A stretch of 64,000 nt of DNA from Planctomycetaceae bacterium (GTDB lineage: Bacteria; Planctomycetota; Planctomycetia; Planctomycetales; Planctomycetaceae). A program made the position numbers and the translations under genes. Each line of letters starts with the position of its first letter. Position 1 is the stretch's first letter. Shown here in pieces: positions 34,729 through 43,368 of the stretch. Under the pieces are notes generated by a model. That model had not been told where the DNA came from, did no database searches, and worked only from the letters and a program-made list of their open reading frames with translations. Where the stretch lies: assembly GCA_028284485.1 (NCBI GenBank), contig JANQRQ010000248.1, positions 1 to 64,000 on the forward strand, in the 5' to 3' direction.

Positions 34729-37314
34729 CTAGACCGATGGCTCCCGGGATGGTGCCGTCATCCCTGACGCATTGCGCTCGTTTGCGTTGTGCTCGCCGAT
34801 ACTACTTTTTGCAATCGTGCCCGTTAGCATATCGGTTGCATGATCGATATCTCGGCACGTCGTCTCGAGCGCGTTCAAAAAGTGCTGAGTTTCGTCCGGC
34901 GTAATTGTCAGCGGGGGCTCGATTCGAAGCACCAACGGATTCGAACGAGTGAATTGCGTATAGATATTGTGCCCGATCAGCAATGACTGCATCGCATGCA
35001 GCACATGAAAACTTTTAACGGTTTGCTCTAATCCTGGCATCAAGAACGCAGCCAGACCGGTTTGATCGCTGCCTTTCCAGTGCGCGCGAATACTGGCCGG
35101 CAGAACAGAAAACTCCAGACCAAGCAACAATCCCCGGCCGCGAACTTCGTTCAAACATCGAAAACGTTTGCAGAACTCTTTCATGGTATTCAAAAGCTTC
35201 TCGCCATGATCGCGAGCATTATCAGCAAGATTCTCATTGCATGTCGTTCTAAGTGCTGCCAAACCGGCCGCGCAGGCTAAACTTCCGCCACCGAAAGTAC
35301 TGGTATGCAGTGCAAATGACTGTATCGAGCCGTAGGCTTTTAACCAGTGGTCCCTCCTGGCAACCATAGCACCGACAGGCATCAATCCGCCGCCCAGCGA
35401 TTTTGCGATCGTCACGACATCGGGAGTCACCTGTTCGTGGTCGACTGCAAACATTGCACCGGTCCGGCCCAATCCTGATTGGATTTCGTCGACAATCAAC
35501 AACGTTCCATTGGCCCGGCACAGAGCTTGAGCTTCGCGCAAATAGCCCGCCGGCGGTACGTTCATGCCCCCTTCTGCCTGGATCGGTTCCACAACAAATG
35601 CCGCGAAGCGCCGTGTCGATAAAGCGCGTTCCAACGCCGTGAAATCGCCATAAGGAATCGAGTCGCAGTCGGGCAACAGCGGTGCAAACGGTGCTTGGTA
35701 ATCCCGATTCCCAGTGACCGACAATGAACCCAACGACTTCCCGTGAAACGAACCTTGGCAGGATAGCAATCCCGGTCGGCCCGTCGCAGCACGCGCCAGC
35801 TTGAGAGACGCCTCGACCGCTTCTGTGCCACTATTAGTAAAGAAGACCATCTCGAGTTCGGGCGGCGTCAAACCGGCGATGCATTCCGACAATGCGGCGG
35901 CATAGGGATTGACAGCCGACTGGGCAAATCCGGGCGCTTGTTGCGCCAAGGCCTGCTCGATGGACTGCACCACAGCCGGATGGTTGTGCCCCAAATTGAC
36001 CGATCCAAAACCTGAAACGAAGTCGAGATATCGCTGCCCTTCGTCATCGATCAGGTAATTTCCTTCGCCCCGGACAAACGTTTTTACAAACCCGCTCGAT
36101 TGCCCGAGAGCCGACATGACGGGATTGATGTGCCGCGAATGACGTTTCGCCGCATGAGTGGCCAGTTGATCGATCGGCGGGGCAGTTTCCCATTTGCGAG
36201 TGCGGCTCCCGCTGGAGACGACCTTGTGAAACCGAACGATTGAAGAATCATCGAGAGGGTGCCCGAACGAATAAAACCGCGAAAAGTCGAACCCATGCGA
36301 TTCGGCGACCTTTCCGATCTCCTGAATCGTATCGAGGTCCAAAGTTCGCCCCAGCGACAGATTCTCTTCGCGATTCTCCAATGCCAACAACATCGTCTCC
36401 CCGAGGCAGCTGGGAATCATGCCATGTTGAAATCGCAATAACTTCGAATCGCGGTTCATCGAATCTGGTAGTTGCACCATTCCGCCGGTTAACACCAAAA
36501 CGTCGTCCCGCATCGCTGCGGTCCCGCGAACGTCGGTGGGCACGCCGACATCCACCACAATACTTCCGGGGAGCAACCAAGACTGATCGATGCAGTCCCC
36601 TGTCGAAGTCGCCGTGATGACCACGCGCGAACGAGAAAGAGCTTGGGGAATATCAAGAACAAGATCGGCACCCAGTTTTTGTGCCAGCTTTTCTGCCGGT
36701 TTCGACGACCGTCGACCGACGAGAATCAGTTCTCCACAATGCGGTGCCAACAGCGCCGCTGCTGCCGACGCGATGCTGCCTGGGATTCCAACGACCGCAA
36801 CAGTTTCTTGTCGCAGGTCGCAGTTGAACTCTTCGATTGCGTGATAGAGGTTTTGCAGCGCCGAGTACACGGTGAGACTGTTTCCGGTCGTCACAGCCAC
36901 AGGGCTGTGCTCGGCGACATGGACACCGCGCCCTCCGACGATTCCTGTCATGGAACCCAATCCGATGATCCGCGCGCCCCAGTCGACTGCCATCTCGACT
37001 GCCTCGTTGATCAATTCGAGTGCTCGGTCCGGCTCCTCCAAGATTGAAACCGCATCCATGGGAATCTTGTAAAGACGACCGCCCGTGACCATCCCCAATG
37101 GCGATTGAAGGTCAACCATCTCATCAATCGACTCGGGATGCGGATTCGGGCTCACATCGCGCCGTTTATGGAATTCGGCAATCGCATTGTGCAGATGGGC
37201 GCCGAGCCCCAAGGGATCGACACCATACTTCTCTTGGAGAGTTCCATCGAAGTCCAGATCCATCAGCGAATCGGTCTTTGTGGTGATCGGATGGATCATA
37301 AAAGCGAATTTCAT
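34729..37314 (-). CDS. Acyl-ACP reductase-like / class III aminotransferase fusion
   Basis: 861-residue two-domain enzyme. Residues 1-370 resemble aldehyde-forming fatty acyl-ACP reductase of cyanobacteria (AAR): VAVVGIPGSIASAAAALLAPHCGELILVGRR is the NADPH-binding segment, DVLVLTGGMVQLP follows, and C303 in IPSCLGETMLLALE occupies the place of AAR's acyl-accepting Cys; GRTLDLDTIQEIGKVAESHGF aligns with the AAR end. Residues about 405-840 are a class III PLP aminotransferase: FTNSGTEAVEASLKLARA, GSFHGKSLGSLSVTG, LIVDEIQSGLGRTG with D609, and TIAKSLGGG with catalytic K638. Both active sites look complete. Simplest reading: acyl-ACP is reduced to an aldehyde that is transaminated to an amine (inference). 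Confidence 0.9.
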   Translation of the reverse strand: MKFAFMIHPITTKTDSLMDLDFDGTLQEKYGVDPLGLGAHLHNAIAEFHKRRDVSPNPHPESIDEMVDLQSPLGMVTGGRLYKIPMDAVSILEEPDRALELINEAVEMAVDWGARIIGLGSMTGIVGGRGVHVAEHSPVAVTTGNSLTVYSALQNLYHAIEEFNCDLRQETVAVVGIPGSIASAAAALLAPHCGELILVGRRSSKPAEKLAQKLGADLVLDIPQALSRSRVVITATSTGDCIDQSWLLPGSIVVDVGVPTDVRGTAAMRDDVLVLTGGMVQLPDSMNRDSKLLRFQHGMIPSCLGETMLLALENREENLSLGRTLDLDTIQEIGKVAESHGFDFSRFYSFGHPLDDSSIVRFHKVVSSGSRTRKWETAPPIDQLATHAAKRHSRHINPVMSALGQSSGFVKTFVRGEGNYLIDDEGQRYLDFVSGFGSVNLGHNHPAVVQSIEQALAQQAPGFAQSAVNPYAAALSECIAGLTPPELEMVFFTNSGTEAVEASLKLARAATGRPGLLSCQGSFHGKSLGSLSVTGNRDYQAPFAPLLPDCDSIPYGDFTALERALSTRRFAAFVVEPIQAEGGMNVPPAGYLREAQALCRANGTLLIVDEIQSGLGRTGAMFAVDHEQVTPDVVTIAKSLGGGLMPVGAMVARRDHWLKAYGSIQSFALHTSTFGGGSLACAAGLAALRTTCNENLADNARDHGEKLLNTMKEFCKRFRCLNEVRGRGLLLGLEFSVLPASIRAHWKGSDQTGLAAFLMPGLEQTVKSFHVLHAMQSLLIGHNIYTQFTRSNPLVLRIEPPLTITPDETQHFLNALETTCRDIDHATDMLTGTIAKSSIGEHNANERNASGMTAPSREPSV

Positions 37315-37755
37315 GTCGTCGACTCGTTGCAGAGTTCACTAATTCCGTGTGAAGCATCTTCTGCATAAACATTAAGTGGTCAGGTGCTGAAACTCTGTCT
37401 TAAGCACTCGGGAATAGATAGGGTCGCGCTACGCGATACGAACTGTAGGTACAGACGTGGCCGAGATTTCGGGTATTGGAGAGTTTGGAAACGCAAATTG
37501 AGCAATCCGATAGCTTAGAGGTACCGGGGAATATGTGTCAACTTGCTAAACCGACAAATTGCCCGTGAAACAGCGGACTTTGACTCATTTGGCGCTCTCC
37601 TCGGATCGAAGTACGAAAAAACCGCGTCCCGTCGACACCGTCAACTCTGACAATTCGTCTTCGGGACGCGGATCAGGTCATAACCAGCGTTCGGACTCAC
37701 TTTTCCGTTTCAATTCCCAAGCGACGAGTCCCAGTCGCGACGATCGCCGGCGAAT
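37315..37755. other. Intergenic region between the fusion gene and the secreted-protein gene
   Basis: 441 bases, both neighbours on the minus strand. It holds the terminator of the right-hand gene (37616-37671) and presumably the promoter of the reductase-aminotransferase gene. AT-rich around 37370-37560; no other gene seen. Confidence 0.5.
37616..37671 (-). terminator. Intrinsic terminator of the secreted-protein gene
   Basis: Read on the minus strand: CCGCGTCCCG (37671-37662), a 30-base loop, CGGGACGCGG (37631-37622), then six T residues (37621-37616). A perfect 10-base-pair stem about 85 bases past the stop at 37756. Confidence 0.8.
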
Positions 37756-38433
37756 CTAATACTTCAACTCGACGATTCGACCCGGAATCAAACGCACTTT
37801 TCGATACCCCAGGTCTTTGATCTTCACTTCGTAATCGACTGTGTATTGCCGACCATGCCGGTCTTCGATTCGACTCTCGATGCGGACCAACTCAAAAATC
37901 ACGTCGTAAATATGGGGAACACCGGGGACGAGCGCCTTCACGTCGAATCGCCAGATTCCATCTTCGTCGATGTTTCCGTCCATACCCGGAACAGTCACTT
38001 TCACTCGCGTGTTCGCTTCCACAACTTCACCTAATTCGGCGGCGGATGGAACGGTCACCTCGAGCATGGCTGCACGGGGATGCATTTCGTCTGGAATCTC
38101 ACGAGTCTTTACTCGATAAGTCATGCCCAACGTCCCCGGCGGACGCAACATGTCAACAGCGACGACCGAAGGATTCGCCATCGGTTGTGGAGGCATCATT
38201 CCTCGCTCGACATGTGGCATTGGGGGACCCGGCATCGGACCGCGAACCGGAGGCCCAGGGTCGTGGTGGTATTGATAACCAAAGCTCTGATGCATCTGGT
38301 GGCCTTGATCCGCGCAACCGCATTTGCGCTTTGAAAGAATCCCTCCAGCCTGAATGGGGGAATCACAAACAACAACCAAAACCGCAACTGCGCACATCGA
38401 CGGAAGAATTGTTCGAACAGGATCGTGTGTCAT
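37756..38433 (-). CDS. Secreted protein of the 28-30 kb paralogue type
   Basis: 225 residues. Signal peptide about 1-29 (hydrophobic core MCAVAVLVVVCD, cleavage near IQAGG), then a Cys/His-rich short part (KRKCGCADQGHQMHQSFGYQYHHDPG) and a Pro/Met/Gly linker (PVRGPMPGPPMPHVERGMMPP). The folded part (about 95-225) has GMTYRVKTREIPDEMHPRAAMLEVTVPSAAELGEVVEANTRVKVTV, whose arrangement recalls the [10 protein letters not shown]...LYPTLQV domain of the two paralogues at 28-30 kb. AAAGGAG box about 10 bases before the ATG. Monocistronic with its own terminator. Function unknown. Confidence 0.78.
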   Translation of the reverse strand: MTHDPVRTILPSMCAVAVLVVVCDSPIQAGGILSKRKCGCADQGHQMHQSFGYQYHHDPGPPVRGPMPGPPMPHVERGMMPPQPMANPSVVAVDMLRPPGTLGMTYRVKTREIPDEMHPRAAMLEVTVPSAAELGEVVEANTRVKVTVPGMDGNIDEDGIWRFDVKALVPGVPHIYDVIFELVRIESRIEDRHGRQYTVDYEVKIKDLGYRKVRLIPGRIVELKY

Positions 38434-38858
38434 ATCTACCGTACTCCTTTACGTGGCTGGCTTGCGATAACCGTTTCTTTATCTGACCGAATTGACGACA
38501 GTTCGTCGCCGGCAAGCATTGTCATGACGAACATGACAATGTCAGCCCTCGGTCAATTGGTCGTCGCTTATCGATGGCGCTTTGACCTTTCGATCATTCG
38601 CCACGTCGTCCAGTCCACGGAAAAATCAGTGTTTTGAAATGACGCGTATGTGCGTCGTCAGATAGCCTTTCGTGGCTGAGATCGGTCCGGCTCGGTGCTG
38701 CACTACTGCAAGCAGAAGTTGTCGGCACCTAAAGATGCGGTAACCACGTCGTGGTCGGCCGCGTCAGAGAATCCGACAGCCGGAATTCGAACCCGCGGAC
38801 AACTCTATCACCCGTACCAAGTGACGCCCCGAATTCTTTTCCACGCGGAGGAATTTCC
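38434..38858. other. Intergenic region with tRNA-like remnant
   Basis: 425 bases. Holds the promoter side of the secreted-protein gene at left, small hairpins (GACGC/GCGTC at 38641-38656), and the tRNA-like 3' half at 38772-38823. Nothing else recognised. Confidence 0.5.
38772..38823 (-). pseudogene. tRNA-Thr(GGT)-like 3' half (remnant)
   Basis: Read on the minus strand, this piece has CACTTGGTACGGGTG (anticodon loop TTGGTAC, anticodon GGT, with a 3' anticodon stem GGGTG), a variable region, the T-arm core GGGTTCGAATTCC, and an acceptor-like TGTCGG. That matches the 3' half of tRNA-Thr(GGT) genes, whose acceptor is often GCCGACA/TGTCGGC. The 5' half is missing: the anticodon stem partner CACCC is damaged and no D-arm or 5' acceptor strand is found before it. 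So it is a fragment, not a working tRNA, possibly the leftover of an integration site. Confidence 0.5.
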
Positions 38859-40307
38859 TCAATTCACTTTGGGCGTTTCAGGCGTTCTGCGACCTGGGAA
38901 ATCTGGGTCGGCAAGCTGGCTGTCGTTCGATTCTAGCGAATAGAACGGGTCGCGATGTTCGGAAACCCAGTTCGCAAGCAACCCAGACAGTTCCTTCTGG
39001 ACACTCCGATAGCCGGCATCACCGGCAAGGTTGACGATTTCTTCCGGATCGTTCTTCAAATCGTACAACTCTTCGCCATGCTCTATGTAATTGTTGTACT
39101 TGAACTCATGGGTCCGAATCATTCGAATCGGATTGACCCATTTCTGTTTCCCATAATACTGGCTGATGACAAAATCGCGCTTTGTTGCCGGCTTCTCACC
39201 GGTTAACAGCGGCTTCAAAGACATACCGTCGCAATTCGGCACTTTCGACCCGGCAAAATCGAGCAATGTCGGCACAACATCGGTCAGCACGGTATCGAAG
39301 TCGTCGACTCGCTTCCCACGCATTCCACCAAACGCCTTAGGAACGCGCGCTACGAACGGCACACGGACCATGTGCTCGTACATAAACGGACCTTTGAAGA
39401 TCAGTTTATGAAACGTATCCATGTCGCCATGGTCTGACGTTGCAAATGTGCACGTGTTCTCGCGCAGCCCCAAAGCTTCCAGCGAACCCAAAACGCGTCC
39501 ATATTGGTCGTCGACTGCCTTAACTTTCCCTCGGTAGAAGTCGCGGTATTGCTCCCATACCGGCTGCTCTTGCCCCCAAATCAAAGTCCCTTGGTTTTGG
39601 GTCATAAACTTCTTGTGAATCGACGGCTTCTTCTCAAACGTCTCTTTGTGCCACGATTCGGAAAGGGGAACTCCGAGCGCAGAGACATCATTCTGGTTGG
39701 GGCGGAACCGATAAATGTCATGCGGATTCAGGTACATCAAAAACAACGCCCACGGACGGTCGTCGTTGGCCTGTTTCTTCAGAAACTCGATACCATGATC
39801 GGTTGTTTGGGCATCGCGGCTGCGCGTGTTGCGTTCATCCCAACCGGCATTTCCAACGGAATCGTCACCCAAATGCCATTTACCGAAGAACCCTGTCCGG
39901 TAACCGGCCCGCTGCAGCATCGTACCGATCGTTTCGTGCCGCAAAGGGGCGCCACCGGTCGCCCCGTTGTTTCCGTAGACTCCGGTCGTTGACGGATAGA
40001 ATCCGCTCAGCAGCGACGACCGGCTCGGCGAACATTGTGGAGTCGTACAAAATGCATTGTCGAAAGAGACTCCATCAGCCGCGAGTTGATCCAAATGCGG
40101 GGTCTCAAAAAACGGATCGACGAAACCGGCCGCCTGCCAATGCTGTTGATCGGAACAGAGAAACAACAAATTCGGCTGTTTTCGGTTCTGTGTTTCGTCA
40201 GCTGATGTCGCTGTTGAGAAACCACCCAACATCCCGGCACCGGCTGCGGTCGCTCCTAGAAAATCACGACGTGAAATGGACACGGCCTGCTCCCTCTTCA
40301 ATTCCAC
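38859..40307 (-). CDS. Tat-exported sulfatase
   Basis: 482 residues. A twin-arginine signal (SISRRDFLGATAAGAG) precedes a type I sulfatase domain. The formylglycine motif is C92-S-P-S-R in FCTTPQCSPSRSSLLSGFYPS, and FGKWHLG, the second family motif, is present; TSDHGDM carries further metal ligands. The usual DD pair at the N-terminus is CSDQQHW here. C92 must be converted to formylglycine by a sulfatase-modifying enzyme, not encoded in the window. Likely removes sulfate from algal polysaccharides in the periplasm or outside; substrate unknown. The next gene on the same strand is a Tat-exported oxidoreductase 39 bases upstream. Confidence 0.94.
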   Translation of the reverse strand: MELKREQAVSISRRDFLGATAAGAGMLGGFSTATSADETQNRKQPNLLFLCSDQQHWQAAGFVDPFFETPHLDQLAADGVSFDNAFCTTPQCSPSRSSLLSGFYPSTTGVYGNNGATGGAPLRHETIGTMLQRAGYRTGFFGKWHLGDDSVGNAGWDERNTRSRDAQTTDHGIEFLKKQANDDRPWALFLMYLNPHDIYRFRPNQNDVSALGVPLSESWHKETFEKKPSIHKKFMTQNQGTLIWGQEQPVWEQYRDFYRGKVKAVDDQYGRVLGSLEALGLRENTCTFATSDHGDMDTFHKLIFKGPFMYEHMVRVPFVARVPKAFGGMRGKRVDDFDTVLTDVVPTLLDFAGSKVPNCDGMSLKPLLTGEKPATKRDFVISQYYGKQKWVNPIRMIRTHEFKYNNYIEHGEELYDLKNDPEEIVNLAGDAGYRSVQKELSGLLANWVSEHRDPFYSLESNDSQLADPDFPGRRTPETPKVN

Positions 40308-40346
40308 CGAACCGATCAGTTCATCTCGTCGACACCTGCGGAAGGA

Positions 40347-41630
40347 TTAGACCTTCGGTTCCCAGCCCGGCTCGTACTCGCGTTCCCAATAAGCCATTGC
40401 CTTATCGTCGCCGATAATGTGGCCATTCGCCGAATTGCAATTCAACGTGCGGCCCGTCCGATGGGCGATGTTGCCCAAATGGCATAACAGCGTGCTCTTG
40501 TGGCCTTTTTCGATTTCGGCGTTGAGTTCCAACGGAGTGTCGTTTCGAATCGCCGCGATAAAGTTGGCGATATGAATCGCATCGCCGCGCTGACCGCCCC
40601 CTTCTTTGATCACCTTATCTCGATCATCGTAAACCGTGTAGCCCCCGTTCCCGTCGAGAGCCATGGTTCCTCCTTCGCCATAAAACTTGACGAATCCCTC
40701 CCGGTGCCTGTTGCAGGAAAGTCCCTGCCACGTCAGTGTCTTTTCACCTTCGAACTCGAATGCCACAACATGCGTATCAGGAGTCTGCTGGTCATCATCA
40801 AAGCGATACCGTCCACCACTCGATGTCACACGAATGGGATAGTCGACACCTAATCCCCATCGACACAGGTCAATGGTGTGGACACCATTGTTGCCCAACT
40901 CACCGTTGCCCCAATGCCAGAACCAATGCCAGTTGTAATGCACGCGGTTGTCGTAATAGGGCACGCGCGGTGCCGGTCCTTGCCATAGTTCGTAGTCGAG
41001 ATTCTCCGGAACAGCCGCCGGCTTTCCGGTGCCGATCGGCCCGCGCGAATTTCCATACCAACTTCGAGAGCAATAAACACGACCAATCACACCGTCATGC
41101 AGTAACGCCATCGCCTCGTGAAATGCCGGTCCGCTGCGGCGCTGAGTTCCTAATTGAACGGCCCGGTTGTTCTTGCGTGCTGCTTCGACCATCAGCTCTC
41201 CCTCGCGCGGGTTATGGCTGCAAGGCTTTTCGACATACACATGCTTGCCCGCTGAACAACCCAAAATCGTCGCCGGTGCGTGCCAATGATTCGGTGCGGC
41301 ACAGACCAATGCATCCACCGACTCATCATCGAGAATGCGTCGGAAATCGCCGATCGGCTTTGGCGATTTGCCGACTTCCTTTTCGACGCTCGCGGCGGCG
41401 GCACTGGCGCGGTTCTCGTCGACGTCACACACGTATTTCACAATCACACCCGGTTGCTCCGCAAAGCCTTGTGCCAGCGCACGTCCCCGACTAAGCCCCA
41501 TCACTCCGACCGTGACCGTTTCCGACGCCGATTGCGCAGCCCGCAAGGCTCCGCCGGCCAATGCCAAACCGGCTGCGCTACCCATAGCGGTATTATTCAA
41601 GAATTGTCGGCGGTGAATCGATTGGGCCAT
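40347..41630 (-). CDS. Tat-exported Gfo/Idh/MocA-family oxidoreductase
   Basis: 427 residues. Signal with twin Arg (SIHRRQFLNNTAMGSAAGLALAGG) then a Rossmann domain beginning VGVMGLSRGRALAQGF and the family's EKPCSHNPREGELM motif (catalytic Lys in EKP). The C-terminal half carries the planctomycete form of the domain (YDNRVHYNWHWFWHWGNGELGNNGVHTIDLCRWGLG). Known relatives use a tightly bound NAD(P) outside the cytoplasm to act on sugars; the substrate is not predictable. Ends 39 bases before the sulfatase start, so the two are probably one transcription unit. Confidence 0.92.
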   Translation of the reverse strand: MAQSIHRRQFLNNTAMGSAAGLALAGGALRAAQSASETVTVGVMGLSRGRALAQGFAEQPGVIVKYVCDVDENRASAAAASVEKEVGKSPKPIGDFRRILDDESVDALVCAAPNHWHAPATILGCSAGKHVYVEKPCSHNPREGELMVEAARKNNRAVQLGTQRRSGPAFHEAMALLHDGVIGRVYCSRSWYGNSRGPIGTGKPAAVPENLDYELWQGPAPRVPYYDNRVHYNWHWFWHWGNGELGNNGVHTIDLCRWGLGVDYPIRVTSSGGRYRFDDDQQTPDTHVVAFEFEGEKTLTWQGLSCNRHREGFVKFYGEGGTMALDGNGGYTVYDDRDKVIKEGGGQRGDAIHIANFIAAIRNDTPLELNAEIEKGHKSTLLCHLGNIAHRTGRTLNCNSANGHIIGDDKAMAYWEREYEPGWEPKV

Positions 41631-42000
41631 GAGTTATGTCTCCTGGTAAGTTGACTGGTCGTTTATGAACTGCTTGTCAGAATCAGCGGGGCGCGGTCTT
41701 CGTAATGATCTTTCGAAAGCATCACCACAAAACGCTCGACTCGATACTTCGGCGAAAAAGGAAACATCACCAAACTACGTTATCACGTTCCTCCGACACC
41801 GTCGAGCAATTACTCAGTGCGAACTGCTTTTCTCAGCTGCACGAACGCCCCCGGGCATGCGTCAATCTCGGCCAACAGACCCGGCCGTATGAGAATCGCA
41901 AGTTCGGCTTTCGTTCAGTTGTTGAATCGCCAATTCAATCGCCGCGTTTGCTGCATCGAGTCTCCACGGATAAACTCGGTTCGATTCCTGACACAAAGAA
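41631..42000. other. Divergent intergenic region
   Basis: 370 bases between the leftward oxidoreductase and the rightward amidase. Several short ORFs in it overlap in different frames and look like noise. Both promoters should be here; none was resolved. Confidence 0.45.
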
Positions 42001-43356
42001 TTGGTTCATGCACAACCTGACCGTTTTGGTGATCCATTGAATCTGTTTCCCAATTCTGATGACACGATCGCGGGCTTCTCGAAGAAGCTGCGCTCCGGCA
42101 GTTCGAGTTGTGTGTCGTTGTTAGAGCGTTGCCTTTCGCGCATCGACGAGCTCGAATCGAGCATCCACGCCTGGGTGAATGTCGATCGCGAAGCTGCAAA
42201 AGCCCGCGCACGCGAACTCGACGAATTGGCACAGGCCGGCAATTGGCAGGGGCCGCTTCACGGAATTCCGATCGGCATCAAAGACATTGTCGACGTCGCC
42301 GGTTTTCCAACCGCTGTCGGTGTCGACTGGTACGCCCAAGAAAACGCCGCAGCCGATGCACCGCTTGTGGCCCAACTTCGTCAGGCAGGCGCGATCATCT
42401 TGGGAAAAACTGTCACCACCGCATTTGCCAGTTTTGATCCGCCGGTCACTCGCAATCCTTGGAACACAAATCACACTCCCGGTGGTTCTTCCAGCGGTTC
42501 GGCGGCGGCCGTCGCCGCTGGCATGTGCCTGGCAGCCATCGGTTCGCAAACTGGTGGATCAATCACACGGCCGGCATCGTTCTGTGGCGTGGCCGGCTTC
42601 AAACCGACGTTCGACCGTATCTCCGTCGACGGCGTGTTTCCCCTGGCGCCAAGCCTCGACCATCCCGGTCCTATCGCGCGAACCGTTGATGACTTGGCGA
42701 TTCTGGCGGAAGTTCTGATGTCGCCATCCCCGCGGTTGGCAGATGAAGCAGACACGGGTGACGTACCCACCCCGAGAATCGGCCGATTGACAGGTTTATT
42801 CCAGGACCGAGCAGAACCAGCGATGAAAACGGCATGCGATACTGCAATTCAGACTTTGCAGTCAGCCGGTGCCGACGTCACCGATGTTTCCCTGCCTGAA
42901 TGTTTTGACAAGTTGCTGACGCATCATCGCTGCATCATGGCTGCCGAGGCCGCTGCCGTTCACGAGGTCGAATTCGAAGCATCCCCCGATCGTTTTCCCC
43001 CCTGCATCCGAGAACTCGTCGAGGAAGGATTGGCTTACTCCGCGGCAACGTACATTGCCGCACGCAACCATCAGGAACGGTCACGGACTGAGGTCGTGGC
43101 TAGTTTCGGCGACGCCGATGTGCTGATCACCCCTGCCGCGACCGGACCAGCCCCGGATTTGTCGACGACCGGCGATCCCAGTTTCAATTCGCCGTGGAGT
43201 CACACCGGCTTTCCGACGGTCTCGTTTCCAATCGGACTCGCACCAGATGGGCTACCACTCGGTATTCAGTTGATTGGCCGGCCCGACGATGAACAGCGGC
43301 TATTTCAAGCCGCCCGTTGGTGCGAAGCAGAGATCAGAGAATCACACGCTGGCTGA
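42001..43356 (+). CDS. Amidase (amidase-signature family)
   Basis: 451 residues from a TTG at 42001; another TTG at 42037 (giving 439 residues) with GGTG five bases before it is as plausible, so the start is uncertain. The Ser-cisSer-Lys triad of the amidase-signature family is complete: K94 in GIPIGIKDIVD, the cis-Ser in TPGGSSSGSAAAVA and the nucleophile S187 in GSQTGGSITRPAS. The family includes glutamyl-tRNA amidotransferase GatA and various amide hydrolases. No gatB or gatC is adjacent and the protein is shorter than GatA, so a catabolic amidase is likely. No signal peptide. Convergent with the DUF1501 gene. Confidence 0.92.
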   Translation: MVHAQPDRFGDPLNLFPNSDDTIAGFSKKLRSGSSSCVSLLERCLSRIDELESSIHAWVNVDREAAKARARELDELAQAGNWQGPLHGIPIGIKDIVDVAGFPTAVGVDWYAQENAAADAPLVAQLRQAGAIILGKTVTTAFASFDPPVTRNPWNTNHTPGGSSSGSAAAVAAGMCLAAIGSQTGGSITRPASFCGVAGFKPTFDRISVDGVFPLAPSLDHPGPIARTVDDLAILAEVLMSPSPRLADEADTGDVPTPRIGRLTGLFQDRAEPAMKTACDTAIQTLQSAGADVTDVSLPECFDKLLTHHRCIMAAEAAAVHEVEFEASPDRFPPCIRELVEEGLAYSAATYIAARNHQERSRTEVVASFGDADVLITPAATGPAPDLSTTGDPSFNSPWSHTGFPTVSFPIGLAPDGLPLGIQLIGRPDDEQRLFQAARWCEAEIRESHAG

Positions 43357-43368
43357 ACGTCGCCAATC

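Noticed and set aside
38695-38943. 82-residue ORF containing AGIRTRGQLYHPYQ
   Set aside because: This peptide comes from translating the antisense of a tRNA-like segment, a known annotation artefact.
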